DNA of 64,000 bases from Hoplostethus atlanticus (taxonomy: Eukaryota; Chordata; Actinopteri; Trachichthyiformes; Trachichthyidae): NCBI GenBank assembly GCA_034670405.1, contig JAXDDX010000003.1:5017001-5081000 (forward strand), written 5' to 3'. The notes under the pieces were generated by a model. The model was not told the origin of the DNA. It saw only the letters and a list, made by a program, of their open reading frames with translations, and made no database searches. Shown in pieces: positions 28,081 through 39,399 of the stretch. How positions within the stretch are numbered: the stretch's first letter is position 1; each line of letters starts with the position of its first letter. The position numbers and the translations under genes were made by a program.

Positions 28081-28299
28081 AAAGGTCTTTTATTTTGTTA
28101 ATGCATATTTTATTGTTTCAAAGATTAGATTAGATTAGATTAGATTAGATTCAACTTTATTGTCATTGCACAGAGTACAAGTACTGAGACAACAAAATGC
28201 AGTTTGGCATCTAACCAGAAGCTGGAGCTTGTGACCCTTCTTGACCAGGGTCGAGGTGTTGAGGGTCCAAGAGAGGTCCTCGGAAAGGTCTTTTATTTT
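28081..28299 (-). mobile_element. LINE copy with internal deletion and 16-bp target duplication
   Basis: An identical 16-bp direct repeat (AAAGGTCTTTTATTTT) at 28081-28096 and 28284-28299 brackets the insert. Read on the minus strand, the insert begins with a LINE reverse transcriptase C-terminal fragment (LSEDLSWTLNTSTLVKKGHK). It then jumps directly into the LINE 3' untranslated end ('gcaatgacaataaagttgaa') and a TAATC pentanucleotide array at about 28125-28151. Most of the distal ORF2 is therefore missing. The clade is uncertain, but it is the same kind of non-LTR element as at 62540-64000. Confidence 0.7.
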
Positions 28300-31200
28300 A
28301 CATATAACACATACATGTTTTGGAAAAAAATGAAAAAATGAAAAATTTGAAATTGCTCGCCCTCACATCTTCTAACATCTATAGAAACTTCTGTTGATTT
28401 CCTCTATCCTAGATTTGGAAATCTTCCGGGATACAGACGGTGCCAAACAGGAAGAAGGAAACCAGATGGACTTCAATGAGAGGACGAAAATGTTTCCTCA
28501 TTCAGAAAACCCAGCAACAATTTTGAGGATATCTTGAATAGCTAAAATGTAACACAGTGACTTTGTTTTCACAGATGTTGACTTTGTTTTGGCTGTTTGT
28601 TGACAGTTCTGATTTTTTTTTTTTTTTACCTTTTTCTATTTTCAATTGCACCGGGGCATTACAAGCAACAATTTTCTACATGGGTTGTTGAAGTACAAAT
28701 GTATTACAAAGGCCCAATATTGTACAAGGCAGAGCTGCAACATGATCCGAATCAATGCAATAACTGCCGGTGCTGAGGCCACACTGATCCCACTCGCATT
28801 CTCATTGTTCAAAATGCAGTACAGAGATCAAATAAAAAGGCCAGCCTGCTCTGGAGTCCAACAGGGCAAACAGTTGAAAGTGAAGCTGTATCTGACAAGC
28901 TGAACTGAAGTGAGTTGATTCCCAGATGAGAGAGACACAATATAAAACCCATTAACTTTCACACTAACTGCTGGACACTCGTGACACGAAACGACTAGGA
29001 AACAATGACTAGCAGATTTACAGGACAATGTGGATGATTGCTACCCTTTTAAATATCATACACTATCATAAAGTGACTAAACATTACCTGTATGTTTCAT
29101 GAGCAACAGATAAATGTTATATGAACGTCCTGTGAATGAACCATATCCTTAACCTTTCCTTATCTTAGGAAGGAAGGAAGGAAGGAAGGGAGGAGGAAAG
29201 GAAGGAAGGAATGAGCACTGACATTCCACCTGCATTCATTACTTTAATTTGTGACTGGCTTTGGCGTTTTTCACATTACAGTCAGTGATGCCATAATTTC
29301 AGAGATTTTGCAATTACGGTACATTCACTGACTATAACAGTGATAGAAGGTGGAAATAAATTACCACTCTCATCATTTCTGTTCTGTTGCGTCAGGCAGG
29401 ATGTATGTTTGATGGGGGAAATTCACTGGAAAAGGTCAAGGAACATTGAAATGGAACAAAGTTAAGGAAGTTGACTTTGTTCCAGGGCTGGAATGGTCTT
29501 TAAAAACAATTTCCACATGTTACCTTTCCTTACCTCCAACTGGTGAACTGGTGCTGCATTGACTAAAGATAAAACCCATTGATTTGTGTTAACTGTCAAA
29601 ATGACATCCAACTTGTTATCGTGTTGGTCTTTGCAGCCAAGTCTCGATGGAGTAGGGGAATGTTGTGGTGGTGTCTAGACGCAACACACTCTAATGCCAG
29701 TAAAAGCTTAAATTGATTAATTGATCACCTTAAATTCAACTATGTCATATAGATTTGATCCACTTAAGGGTTTTACATGTTATTGTCTCACATAAATAAT
29801 GGTCATAATCGAGTACTAGCCCATAAGTGGCTGCTACGCTGCCATTTTGGATTGACTGTTGTGTTAACACGTTACATCTGATTGGTCGAGCTGACTACAG
29901 GCTGTTGACTCTCATACTCAAAATGCCACCCATGTGGCAGGAACACGCCGCAAGTACAATAGTTACAAAAACACAGAAAGCACTGACAAAAAATAGCTTC
30001 AGGCTTTGTTGCAGGAACAAACAACATTATCCGTGTGTATGTTTGTGTTACTAAATAAGCAATTCATTCTCTAGTGTTGATTAGCTGAAACATGTTTTGA
30101 ACAGTGTAGAACCACACTTCACTTTGTCTTTGGTGTGAAGAATGCCAGCTTTGTTTTATCCTCATCCACGGACACAACGCTTGGCGACAGTCTGACAAGA
30201 CAGAACTGGAAAATAAATGTTACCTGACACACTATTAAAGGACTTTACAAAACTAAGTGTTGATTTGACATGAGAACAACCAGACCCCAGCCAGTCAGCT
30301 CATTTAATCAAACCCCAAACCCTCAGAGGCTTAATAAATGTTCCTGCCAAGTTTCATAAATGGACGATCAATTCTAATTGATTTCATAGTCTGATACATT
30401 TATTAAAGTGACATCCATTTATGCACATGCTTACCTGTGTTGCCATCAGCCGCTGAGAGAATCAGCCCACTGCTGACTACCACATACTTTCTTAGAAGTA
30501 TCACTTTTACATTTTCGTTTACACTTTTGAAATAATTGCCAGAGCGTCAAGGCAGATTTGATACGTGGAGAGCCAACACCTCATTTTTCACATTGGTCAG
30601 CCTATCTCTCCACAATTTGCTAACTACATGGTGTGTGATATTGTGCGTGCAACAGACAGACAAGAAATGGCATTTTCTTTAAGCGCAAAATAAATTAGTT
30701 CCAGAGTGTCACTTCCTGTCACTATAGGTGACGTTCCCTGCAGATGAAACCTGCCACTCAGCAGAGCAGGAAACCAGCAGTGATTATCTCATCTCGCCAT
30801 CGATGTCACCAACATGCTGCGACAAGTGATGAGAAAGGGGCTTCTCTTTGGTTGGCTGGTTTTCTTGCATACTCAAATTTGTTTCAATTGCGTTAGGTCA
30901 GAGTGTGTAAGCGTGTATGTCTATGAGTGTGTGCATGTGTGTGTGTGTGTGTGGTGGGGGTAGATAGAGTACTGCTGCCCCAAAGCCATACAACCGTGTG
31001 TAAATATCTCCCTCAACCAGAGAAGGCTCTGCCTGGTAGAAGATAGATGATGGTTTTTCAACGTAGGAGACTGGGTTTGAATCGACTGACTTTCATTACG
31101 TGAAAAAACAAAATGACACGGTGAAGGAAAATAGTCTACCTAAAATTCAAAATATCAAGGTATCAATTTAACTTTACTACATGTTTATTGTGTGTAGTCA

Positions 31201-31825
31201 AAATTATGCCAAAGCTCTGAAAATCTCCAGGGGAAATAGCCATCTGTTTTCTGCGCCTCACCCTGTTCAAACTTTAATGTACAGATTGTGTTTTCATACA
31301 GATGAAGCTAATTCAAATCAGCAACGACTAGCTCTTACAGATAAGCATTCATATTGCCAAAGATTGAAAAGACAGTTTTCTCATTACCAAGAAGTGAAGG
31401 GGAGCACAATCCGATGCTTCACTGATTTCCAGATCAGTTTTGTACTTGACAGTATACCTCTCTGTGCTCTGCAGTATAATTTGCCTCTGGACAGTTGTAT
31501 TTTCACTCTCTTCCGATTCTCATTTACAGTACACAAGACAATTGTGAAACAGATGCTTATTTCTTTACCATTTTCAGACCTTTGAGAACTGGACTTGTCC
31601 CACTGAGCAATTTTACGTTGATTAGCCATTTAAAAGACATCTAAATGGTTTATAGCATCTAAGCTAGAATTAGTCTACAAAGGGTTTGAATTAAAGCTTC
31701 ATCTTGTACATATGGACTTTCCTGGTACATATATTTGATAGTTACAGCTGTATATGCATTGTTTGAATATGTAATAATGTATTTATTTGGTGTAAAACTG
31801 GGCTCTGCACAGACAAAAAGATCGT
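28300..31825. other. intergenic sequence with simple repeats
   Basis: No gene seen. It holds a (GGAA)n array at 29168-29211 and a short GT run at about 30937-30952. The remainder is AT-rich with no recognised family. Confidence 0.5.
29168..29211. repeat. (GGAA)n microsatellite
   Basis: Tetranucleotide GGAA array with a few interruptions. Confidence 0.9.
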
Positions 31826-32045
31826 GACGTATACGAGAGCTCAGTGGGGTGACTGGAAGGACCTCGGCTTGAATTCCAGCTGGAAAAGTGAATGAGAAAT
31901 TGTCTCCCCTTCCTCAATACCAACTGCCCAGGTGCTCACAAGCAATGCATTCAACCTCCACCTGCTCCAGTGGAGAGGACTGTGCTTCTACTGGGCAACT
32001 GCCAGGCTTGAGCATGTATGCTCTATCTACATCTATCTGGAGTAA
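31825..32045 (+). mobile_element. tRNA-derived SINE-like element
   Basis: The A-box-like 'gagctcagtggggt' starts at 31837 and the B-box-like 'ggcttgaattcc' at 31866. Downstream, 'tctccccttcctcaatacca', 'actgcccaggtgctc' and 'ctgctccagtgg' match the body of a common teleost SINE type in word order. The A-B spacing is shorter than in a tRNA gene and no cloverleaf forms, so this is a retroposon and not a tRNA. Confidence 0.6.
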
Positions 32046-32049
32046 TATA

Positions 32050-33813
32050 TAGTAAGATAGAAATCACCAAAGACTGAGTGCAAGACTGGGCTCCCTCTCC
32101 CAGATCCAGCCCGGGCCATTTATGAACCTCTCAGTCCTGTCAGGTTAATGGTGTGGGACGGTGTGCTGCTCTGTTGATTAATTAGAGCTGGACTGAGGTC
32201 ACTGCCTCCAACCTTTAGCTAGGACTACAGCTCATAGTAAACAACTGTATTTACATGGGAGCAGCGAGGGGGCGGACAGCTCCAGAAAGACCTAAGCCAG
32301 ATGAAAACCGTGGTGCCTCAAGATATAAATGTGATGAGTCACCAAAGAAAGACGCCATAAACTTTGCGTAAATGTTTTTCCACATTGTTTCTATTAATAA
32401 CTTATAACTATATTAATGGAAACTTCCTCCCGAGGTCTCAATGAGCACAACACAAAATCAGACCTTGCCCTGGGTGACAAGCTCTTGATGTACTTCAATA
32501 AACAGAAGAAAAAATGAAATGCAATGTTGGAGTCTTGGTGTTGTTGTATTGCTATGGGCATGTCAGTATCATGTTTTATTTAGAGCTCATGAACCTCTCA
32601 GAGTGAGAATCCCTTGAAGTGACCTACAGGACAAGAAAGCTCTGTCTTTGGGCTCCATCCTTTGGTCAATATGCATAACTACATCAATAAACATCCTAGT
32701 TGTTGTTTTTTTTATCTGTTTTATGGTTGTTTGTTTTTTAGATTTTGTATTTGTCAAAGGCATTTTCACATTTCCGTGAAATGAAATGAAAAATGACCAA
32801 TATCTCTCCGTTACAAGATGGTGCTTTATGCAAAACAAATTTCAGACTCTTACACAGCTATGTTTAGTCCTTCAAACAATCAGGCCTGACATATTAACCA
32901 ACCATTTTTGGACCCGGTGAACTGGCTGACAGGGGTAATCTACAGACCATACAGTATTGCGGCCGATTAGATCTCAAACATCACTCCAAGGGACTTTTCA
33001 TTTTCCAAATGAGTTATCCCGCCTGCACAAATGATGTAGCCGCATGACATCAACTGTTAAATAAGCTTTGGACCAAGGCTATCCATTCTACTTAGTGGCT
33101 GCATTGTAATGTCTGCTCCACCATAAAAATCTTATTTTCTCTCCAATGCAGGTAAACGATCTCCAGGGATATTCATGTGCTCATTTAACTTTCTAATATA
33201 AGACTTTAAAGACATGCAGATAGCTTCTCACAAAGACCAGATAGACCCTGTCAAGTGCATCCTGGCATGAGAACAGTTGACTCTAAAAAATGCATGAGAA
33301 ATATGCTGGTAGGTGGATGCATGTTTTCCAGGGATGAATGCAAGTGGGCCAGCATTTTGTATTTCTTATCTTCCTTTGCTGGTGCATGTATGACGTATTG
33401 TATTGTAGATATTAATTGATGTATTTTTGCCTGATTATTTGTGTTTGTTTATTTGTCTCAGCAAGCAGTGCTGGATTATTAACAGTCTGAATAGAATCCA
33501 ACACTGATCTGTGTTGAAAGATCACAATTGTGAGTTTCTACATTTGCAATTAATTCAAGCCAAAATTAGTGGACTGACAGAACGTTTGCCCTCTACACCT
33601 AAGAAAGCTACTGTGTCTCCCAAAGTTACCCTGGGTAGTGTCCACAAAGTCAAGTGTCCTTTGTTGTCAAAGGGGCATTTTGATGTTTTGCTTCAGAATG
33701 ACATCCCATAATAGTCCTGTCTCTCTTACGGCTTGCTGTGGGAGAGACATAAATCTAAATCTACACAGAATGATCAGACGATCAGATGAATAATACTGAT
33801 AGAATAGCTTTGT
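32050..33813. other. intergenic sequence, no gene found
   Basis: No supported exon, RNA gene or repeat family. Confidence 0.5.

Positions 33814-33847
<34 letters not shown>
33814..33847. repeat. (GT)n microsatellite
   Basis: Perfect GT dinucleotide run of about 33 bp. Confidence 0.95.
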
Positions 33848-34082
33848 TGTCAACTTGGTGAGAAAAGGATGAGCCCAAGTCGATGACATGCTCATATTAT
33901 TGAAGGAAACAGATTCACTTTTCATTTTTTTCACTGGCCCTGAAGATAGGATGGATGCAGCTTATGCTTTGATTTACTATGGTACTGGTACTGCTGGAAC
34001 TGCTGGTACGGGAACAACAACAATACTACTACATCTACTATTACTAATAATAATCATAGTCGTCATCTAATACTAAAATCAA

Positions 34083-34241
34083 ATAGTATTGCTACTTCTA
34101 CTACTGCTTCTACTACTAGTACTACTACTACTACTACTATTACTACTACTACTACTTCTACAACTACTGCTTCTACTACTACTACTATTACTACTACTAC
34201 TGCTACTTCTACAACTACTGCTTCTACTACTACTACTAACT
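34083..34241. repeat. (TAC)n trinucleotide array, left of the LINE
   Basis: About 150 bp of TAC/TTC/TGC trinucleotides, 'tactactacttctactact' style. It lies directly against the TAAGTAAGTAAG tail of the adjacent LINE. The serine-rich minus-strand frame over it is a repeat artefact. Confidence 0.9.
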
Positions 34242-35700
34242 AAGTAAGTAAGTAAAGCTGTATGTATATAGCACCTTTTTAAACAAAGGTCACAAAGTGC
34301 TTCACAAACTGCACAAATACACAAAAATAAAAGAGACAGTGTAAAAAATATACTAGACAAACTTGTAAAACACAGTATATGAAAACATAAAATGATTAAA
34401 ACTAACTAATGACTAAAACTTATAAGAGCCTAAAACCATGAGCGAAACGTACAGTAAGAAATTATAAAAACTAGCTAGCATCAATTTCCGTGATATGCAA
34501 TGGAATAAAAATGTGTCTTTAGTCGCTTTTTAAAAGTGGACAATGAATCAGATAACCTTACATCCAGGGGAAGGTTGTTCCAAAGTGTAGGGGCAGCAAA
34601 AGCACAATCACTCTTAGTTTAAAGACGAACACGAGGGATGGCTAAGAGATTCTGATTAGATGACCTGAGCGGTCTCACAGAGTTGTAAGGACACAGTCAG
34701 CAAGTCAGCAATATAGTCAGGAGCCAGACTGGAGGAAGTTTTGGGACATCCAGTTAGTGATGGCTGCCAGGCAGTCACTAAAGTTGTTTCTTTTCACAGA
34801 CAGATAGAGCTGTGTGTCGTCAGCGTAACAGTGAAAACAAATGTTAAAATGCCGTATTGCTGAGTAGGAAGACATATATTCACCAATGGACGCAGAGAAT
34901 TTTCTATTTGATAAATATGATATGAACCACTTTAAAGCAGTTTCTGATATGCCCACCCATTTCTCAAACCTATCCAACAGAATATCATGATCAATAGTGC
35001 CAAACGCTGCACTGAGATCGAGTAGCACTAAAATAGAGCATTCACCAGAGTCGGCATGCATTAAAATGTCATTAGTAACTCTGAGAACAGCGGTTTCAGT
35101 GCTGAACTTATGGCGAAAGCCACACTGAAACTTTCAGAAGTTGCATTGACATTTTTTCAAGGACTTTGGAGATAAAAGGCAATTTGGAAATAGGCCAATA
35201 ATTGTTATGAAGAGATCGAGGATCGAGATTTGATTTCTTTAAGAGTGGCTTGACACAGGCCAACTTTAAATAGTCTGGGACAAGACCAGAGGTAAGGGAG
35301 TTGCTTATAAGAGACAGTAGGCTTGGACCGGTTTCTAAAACCTATTTAAGAAATATTGTGGGCATAATGTCCAGAGGACTGGATGAGGATTTCATGTGGG
35401 ACACCATATTTTTTTGTTCAGTTCAAGAAATGGGATCAAATTGATTGTGCAAAACACCGGTAGCATGAGGTAGGGTTATGTCTACACAGATGAGGGGAGT
35501 CACAATTGTAGACCTAATATTTTTAACCTTTACAAGGTTAAACATTCTTCACAGTCCTCCACAGAAGAGGCTTGACTAGCAGCAGGAATGGAATTTACAA
35601 GGCTATCTATTGTGATAAATAAAAAACTGGAGTTATTTTGTTTATGGAGATTAAATTGGCAAAGAAGGAGGCCCTCGCTTCTTTAATTTTGTTGTTATAA
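34242..35700 (-). mobile_element. degenerate L2-type LINE, reverse transcriptase remnant
   Basis: Read on the minus strand, the reverse transcriptase pieces come in family order. First is a VPDYLKLACVKPLLKK segment and NNYWPISKLPFISKVLEK (about 35150-35290). Next are LLDLSAAFGTIDHDIL and the YADDTQLYL catalytic motif (frame 34717-35061). Then comes APDYIADLL and the C-terminal end (34500-34730). The 3' end is at 34242 with 'gctatatacatacagcttta' and a CTTA-type tail. Frameshifts and stops break the frame. Two segments are missing: the GVPQGS-motif block before YADD and about a hundred residues after SQNFL. It is a dead element. Confidence 0.85.
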
Positions 35701-35701
35701 G

Positions 35702-35725
35702 ACACCACTACTACTACTACTACTC

Positions 35726-35764
<39 letters not shown>

Positions 35765-35833
35765 CTTCTACTACTTCTACTACTCCTACTACTACTACTA
35801 CTTCTACTACTCCTACTACTACTACTACTACTT
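35702..35833. repeat. (TAC)n trinucleotide array, right of the LINE
   Basis: About 130 bp of TAC with TCC/TTC interruptions. It is of the same type as the array at 34083-34241, so the LINE remnant lies between two TAC arrays. Confidence 0.9.
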
Positions 35834-38785
35834 AAATTAAATGAAACTGAAGGAGAGGATGACGTACTGTAGATGAGAATAAAATAGAGTGGTGAAGATA
35901 AGTAATTACAACAAAAGAAAATATGGAGAACAACAGATAAATAAATTAAGATAAGGAGAAGAAGGTTAGAAGCGAATGTGCGCATTAACTGTTCACATTA
36001 TAAGGTTCACTTTACTACCAGTAATTTTTTTTTGTAATAAATCTTTTTATTGCATTTTTTAAGGTTAGGTTTAACAGAGGCTATAGTATCTGTTCTTTTT
36101 TTTTGCATGGCCAAATGGTAATGAGACACTTGTTTGAGACAAGCTGGCCTACAATGCCTCAGTAACTGCTATGAGATGTAGCCCCTGGCCACAACATAGT
36201 AACATATAGGTTATTATAGAGGATAGGCAATATCAAAGAAAGTGCTGCAAGCCATCTTGAAAGAATGGATATTGTCTTATTCATTGATTTGGGCAGGGGA
36301 AGCCTCCTTGGTATATCTCTGGCCCTGATGGATGAATTTTGAATTTATTTTCATCTCCTTTGAGTGTTTCCAATATTATGAAAAACTGAAAGAGAGCAGC
36401 GGCAAAATTCGGTATACTGTACATATTTTTATTGTTGCAGTGGTAGGGCTGCAGTTCATAAAACACTCAAACATAAAGCACCTCACAGAATGTGGATTCT
36501 AACCTGCTGAAGATGGTAATGTCGATTGTCACCTACCATAGTCTGAAAGTAAATGCCTTTATTTGATAAAACATTTGATATTATTAGCTGTGCTTCGCTG
36601 GGATCACACTCAGTAATAACCTCTACTGTCATCATTGTTTCCGATACCTGCTATGCAGGAAAACACCAGGCCATAGATGAAAGTCTTCGGCCAAATCACA
36701 GTTTGAAGCAGGTTGAGAGAATACATGAGCTAGATAGTCACATACTGCAGCTTTTAATTATTCCTTGTGTTCAGAAGATTCATTGATTCATTTGCATGAT
36801 AAAGAAAGACCAATATCAATCTGACCCCAGGCATGGATCTGAATGCTGTGCCTCACTCAGCAGTGCTGCCTGTTTGTATGCAGCAGTAGAACCAGAATGT
36901 AATGCATGTAGACCAAAGCATTGTGGAATTGAAAGAAAAATAGACAGAAAATATCCAAAGCTGTAGGATTTTAGACAATAATGTTAGCAACATCGTCGGG
37001 TCGTGAAGTATCTCTATGACTCAGCCGTTTATTTGCCAACAAACAATTTTTGTGGAAGAAACTGCCTGGGAGGGAAGTTGAATGTTCTCTGACATCTGAA
37101 AGGTTTGAATTTCTGACATCTGAAAAGTTTTGACCTCATTTTATTATGAGCAAGCATTCTAAATATCTGCTATTTGCTACTTTTTTTCTAAAGGTCATTG
37201 ATTATCAATAAATTAGAATGGTAACATTGGCTTTTGAGTGGTAAGATTCCCCAGCCACCCTTCCCAAAAATCAAATTTCACTCATCACCCCCTAAAGGAG
37301 CCAAATGTACATTGGCCTGGGGAAATCAATAAGATGGTTTGCCTCACCAGTTTTAGTGTTGTTGTAAAGTTTCAGTGTATTGTTCTCCATCGGCCAGGGA
37401 CTCTGGTGGCACAGCAACTTTAACAAAGCAGCCGGCTCCACTTTAATTTCTCTGTTTTTGCCCAAGTAAACCATAAATCATCCATGGTTCATTATGACAG
37501 TTCCGGCTACGCTCCACCACATTACTTTAGGAAAACATTACAGTTACCTGTCCAGATATCCTAAATCCTAAGATTGCCATTCAGTCTGTTTTATTTCTCC
37601 TCAGTGCCTTGGTGGATGCAATCATTGTTTTTTATCATAGCTGGCAGGAAGTGAGTGAGCGAGTGAGTGAGTGAGTGAGAAATAACTCTGGTCAAAATAT
37701 AAATAAAAAAATAAATTCTACCCAAATGGTTCAAATTGCAGCCGCACTATATTTAAAAAATATTAAACTGTTCAGATTTTAGATATTTACTAAGACCATG
37801 TCAGGGTCTATTTAAGACCAAGGTATTAACTGAGATAGTAATAAGTGAAATATTTACAAATCAGCATTTATACTTTCTATTGTGAGGTGGCTGTGCCTAC
37901 CCCCAACAGCTAAAATTCAGATGATAAATAATATTTCTTCACATTGATTTTAATAGAGCTTTAATTCAGACCAATTTTGAAAATTTTGCTGTCCCCAACT
38001 TTCATTTTCAAGACACAAACAGTTACCACACACTGAGCCTGATTATAGTCACATCCCTATAATTTTGACAAGACTGCATCCCTGTCCATCAAGACCACAT
38101 GGTGAGTAGTTATGTCCCGGCATTTGGAAGTAAATGTGCTCCAACATCTAAAAAATCAGCGTGTGGCTTTACGGGCTGTTATTAACAAACACGAAATTTC
38201 ATTGCAAATGCAACGTTTTAGTTATTAGAGCAACATATTATATTTCTCAGTGTACAACTGTCCAGAGCTGTGTTTGCTAGCCTCGTGCATGCTAGCTGTT
38301 TTTGATTTATTCTCAAAGTTAGCTAAAATTGTCACGACCAAAACAAACGGTAATGTTTGGTTGTGGCATGATGGATTCCGTAGTGACAAGATGCAGCATT
38401 CTTTCATTTCGTTCAAGAAAATAAACATAATTAAGTAATCTATTCCACTGTGTTTATGAATGTGATGAAATTATGTTCTGCAAAAAACTACAAATTCTGG
38501 TCTCAAACAAATGAAGAAGAGGGTAGTGACATACAAAAATGGTATTAGAGGTTGAGGGTAACAGACTTTTAAAAATATATCAGTTTTTAAATGTTATCAG
38601 TTAGGGTTAAGCAAAATACGCTACTATCGTCCAACCAAAACTCTGTTGTCACTGAAAGAGTCTAGTCACTATCAAAACACCAGTTGTTTTATCAAAATTA
38701 GAATGGTTTCAGTTACCAATCAAAGTTCTATGATAATAATTGATTAATTGTAGTAGTAATTTCATCAATCAGTAACTATGAAATC
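35834..38785. other. intergenic sequence with a (GAGT)n repeat
   Basis: A GAGT tetranucleotide array lies at about 37649-37680. No gene, exon or recognised transposon otherwise. Confidence 0.5.
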
Positions 38786-38789
38786 AATA

Positions 38790-39395
38790 TATTAAAATAT
38801 TGACAGGTCTGTATTACTCCCATTCTAGCTTCCCTGCACTGGCTTCCTGTTCATTTTAGAATCTTACTGTTAGTTTTTAAGGCTCAATGAGTTTGACCCC
38901 TTATGAGCCTGAATGTAGTGTGAGATCATTAGGCAGGGCCCTTCTAGCTGTCCCTGGATCAGACTTAGAACCAAAGGTGACTGGGGTTTTGCAGCCAGAG
39001 CTCCTATGCTCTGAAGCAGCCTGAGGAACTCAAACTAGTGGAGTCTATTTCATCTTTGAAACCCCTGCTTAAAACCTTCTTTTATAGAAAAGCCTTTTTA
39101 TAATTGTTTTATTTCACCCTCCAGTTGTGTTTTTTATTGCTCTTATTTCTTTTGTGTCGTTTTTGGCTCTGCTTTTGTTCGACTTTGTTGTAATTGTTTT
39201 GACTTTTACTGACTTTTATCAGTTTTGGTCAAATTGTTTTTCTGCCTTTTTATTTTTCTTTCCTTTATTACCTCTGTTTTACTTCCTTGTCTCTGTAAAG
39301 CGCTTTGTTTTGAAAAGTGTTATATGTTTCACCGTATTGTTCTCCTATACAAATAAAGTTATTCATATTATTTTATTATTTTGTTATTATCAATT
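38790..39395 (+). mobile_element. L2-type LINE 3' end
   Basis: The plus-strand translation, with stops and frameshifts, gives the LINE ORF2 C-terminal landmark ASLHWLPVHFRI and LLVFKA. Decayed matches to the ARAPMLW...LPEELR-type region follow, then a LLKTFFYRKAF-like end. The 3' untranslated part carries 'taaagcgctttgttttgaaa' and 'aaataaagttattcatatta', the usual tail of teleost L2 copies. It is 5'-truncated and inactive. The 97-codon Phe-rich frame at 39127-39420 is an artefact over the tail. Confidence 0.75.
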
Positions 39396-39399
39396 TGGT

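Noticed and set aside
34079-34360. Serine-rich open frames over the TAC arrays (also 35695-35985)
   Set aside because: They are translations of trinucleotide repeats, with no start context or domain.
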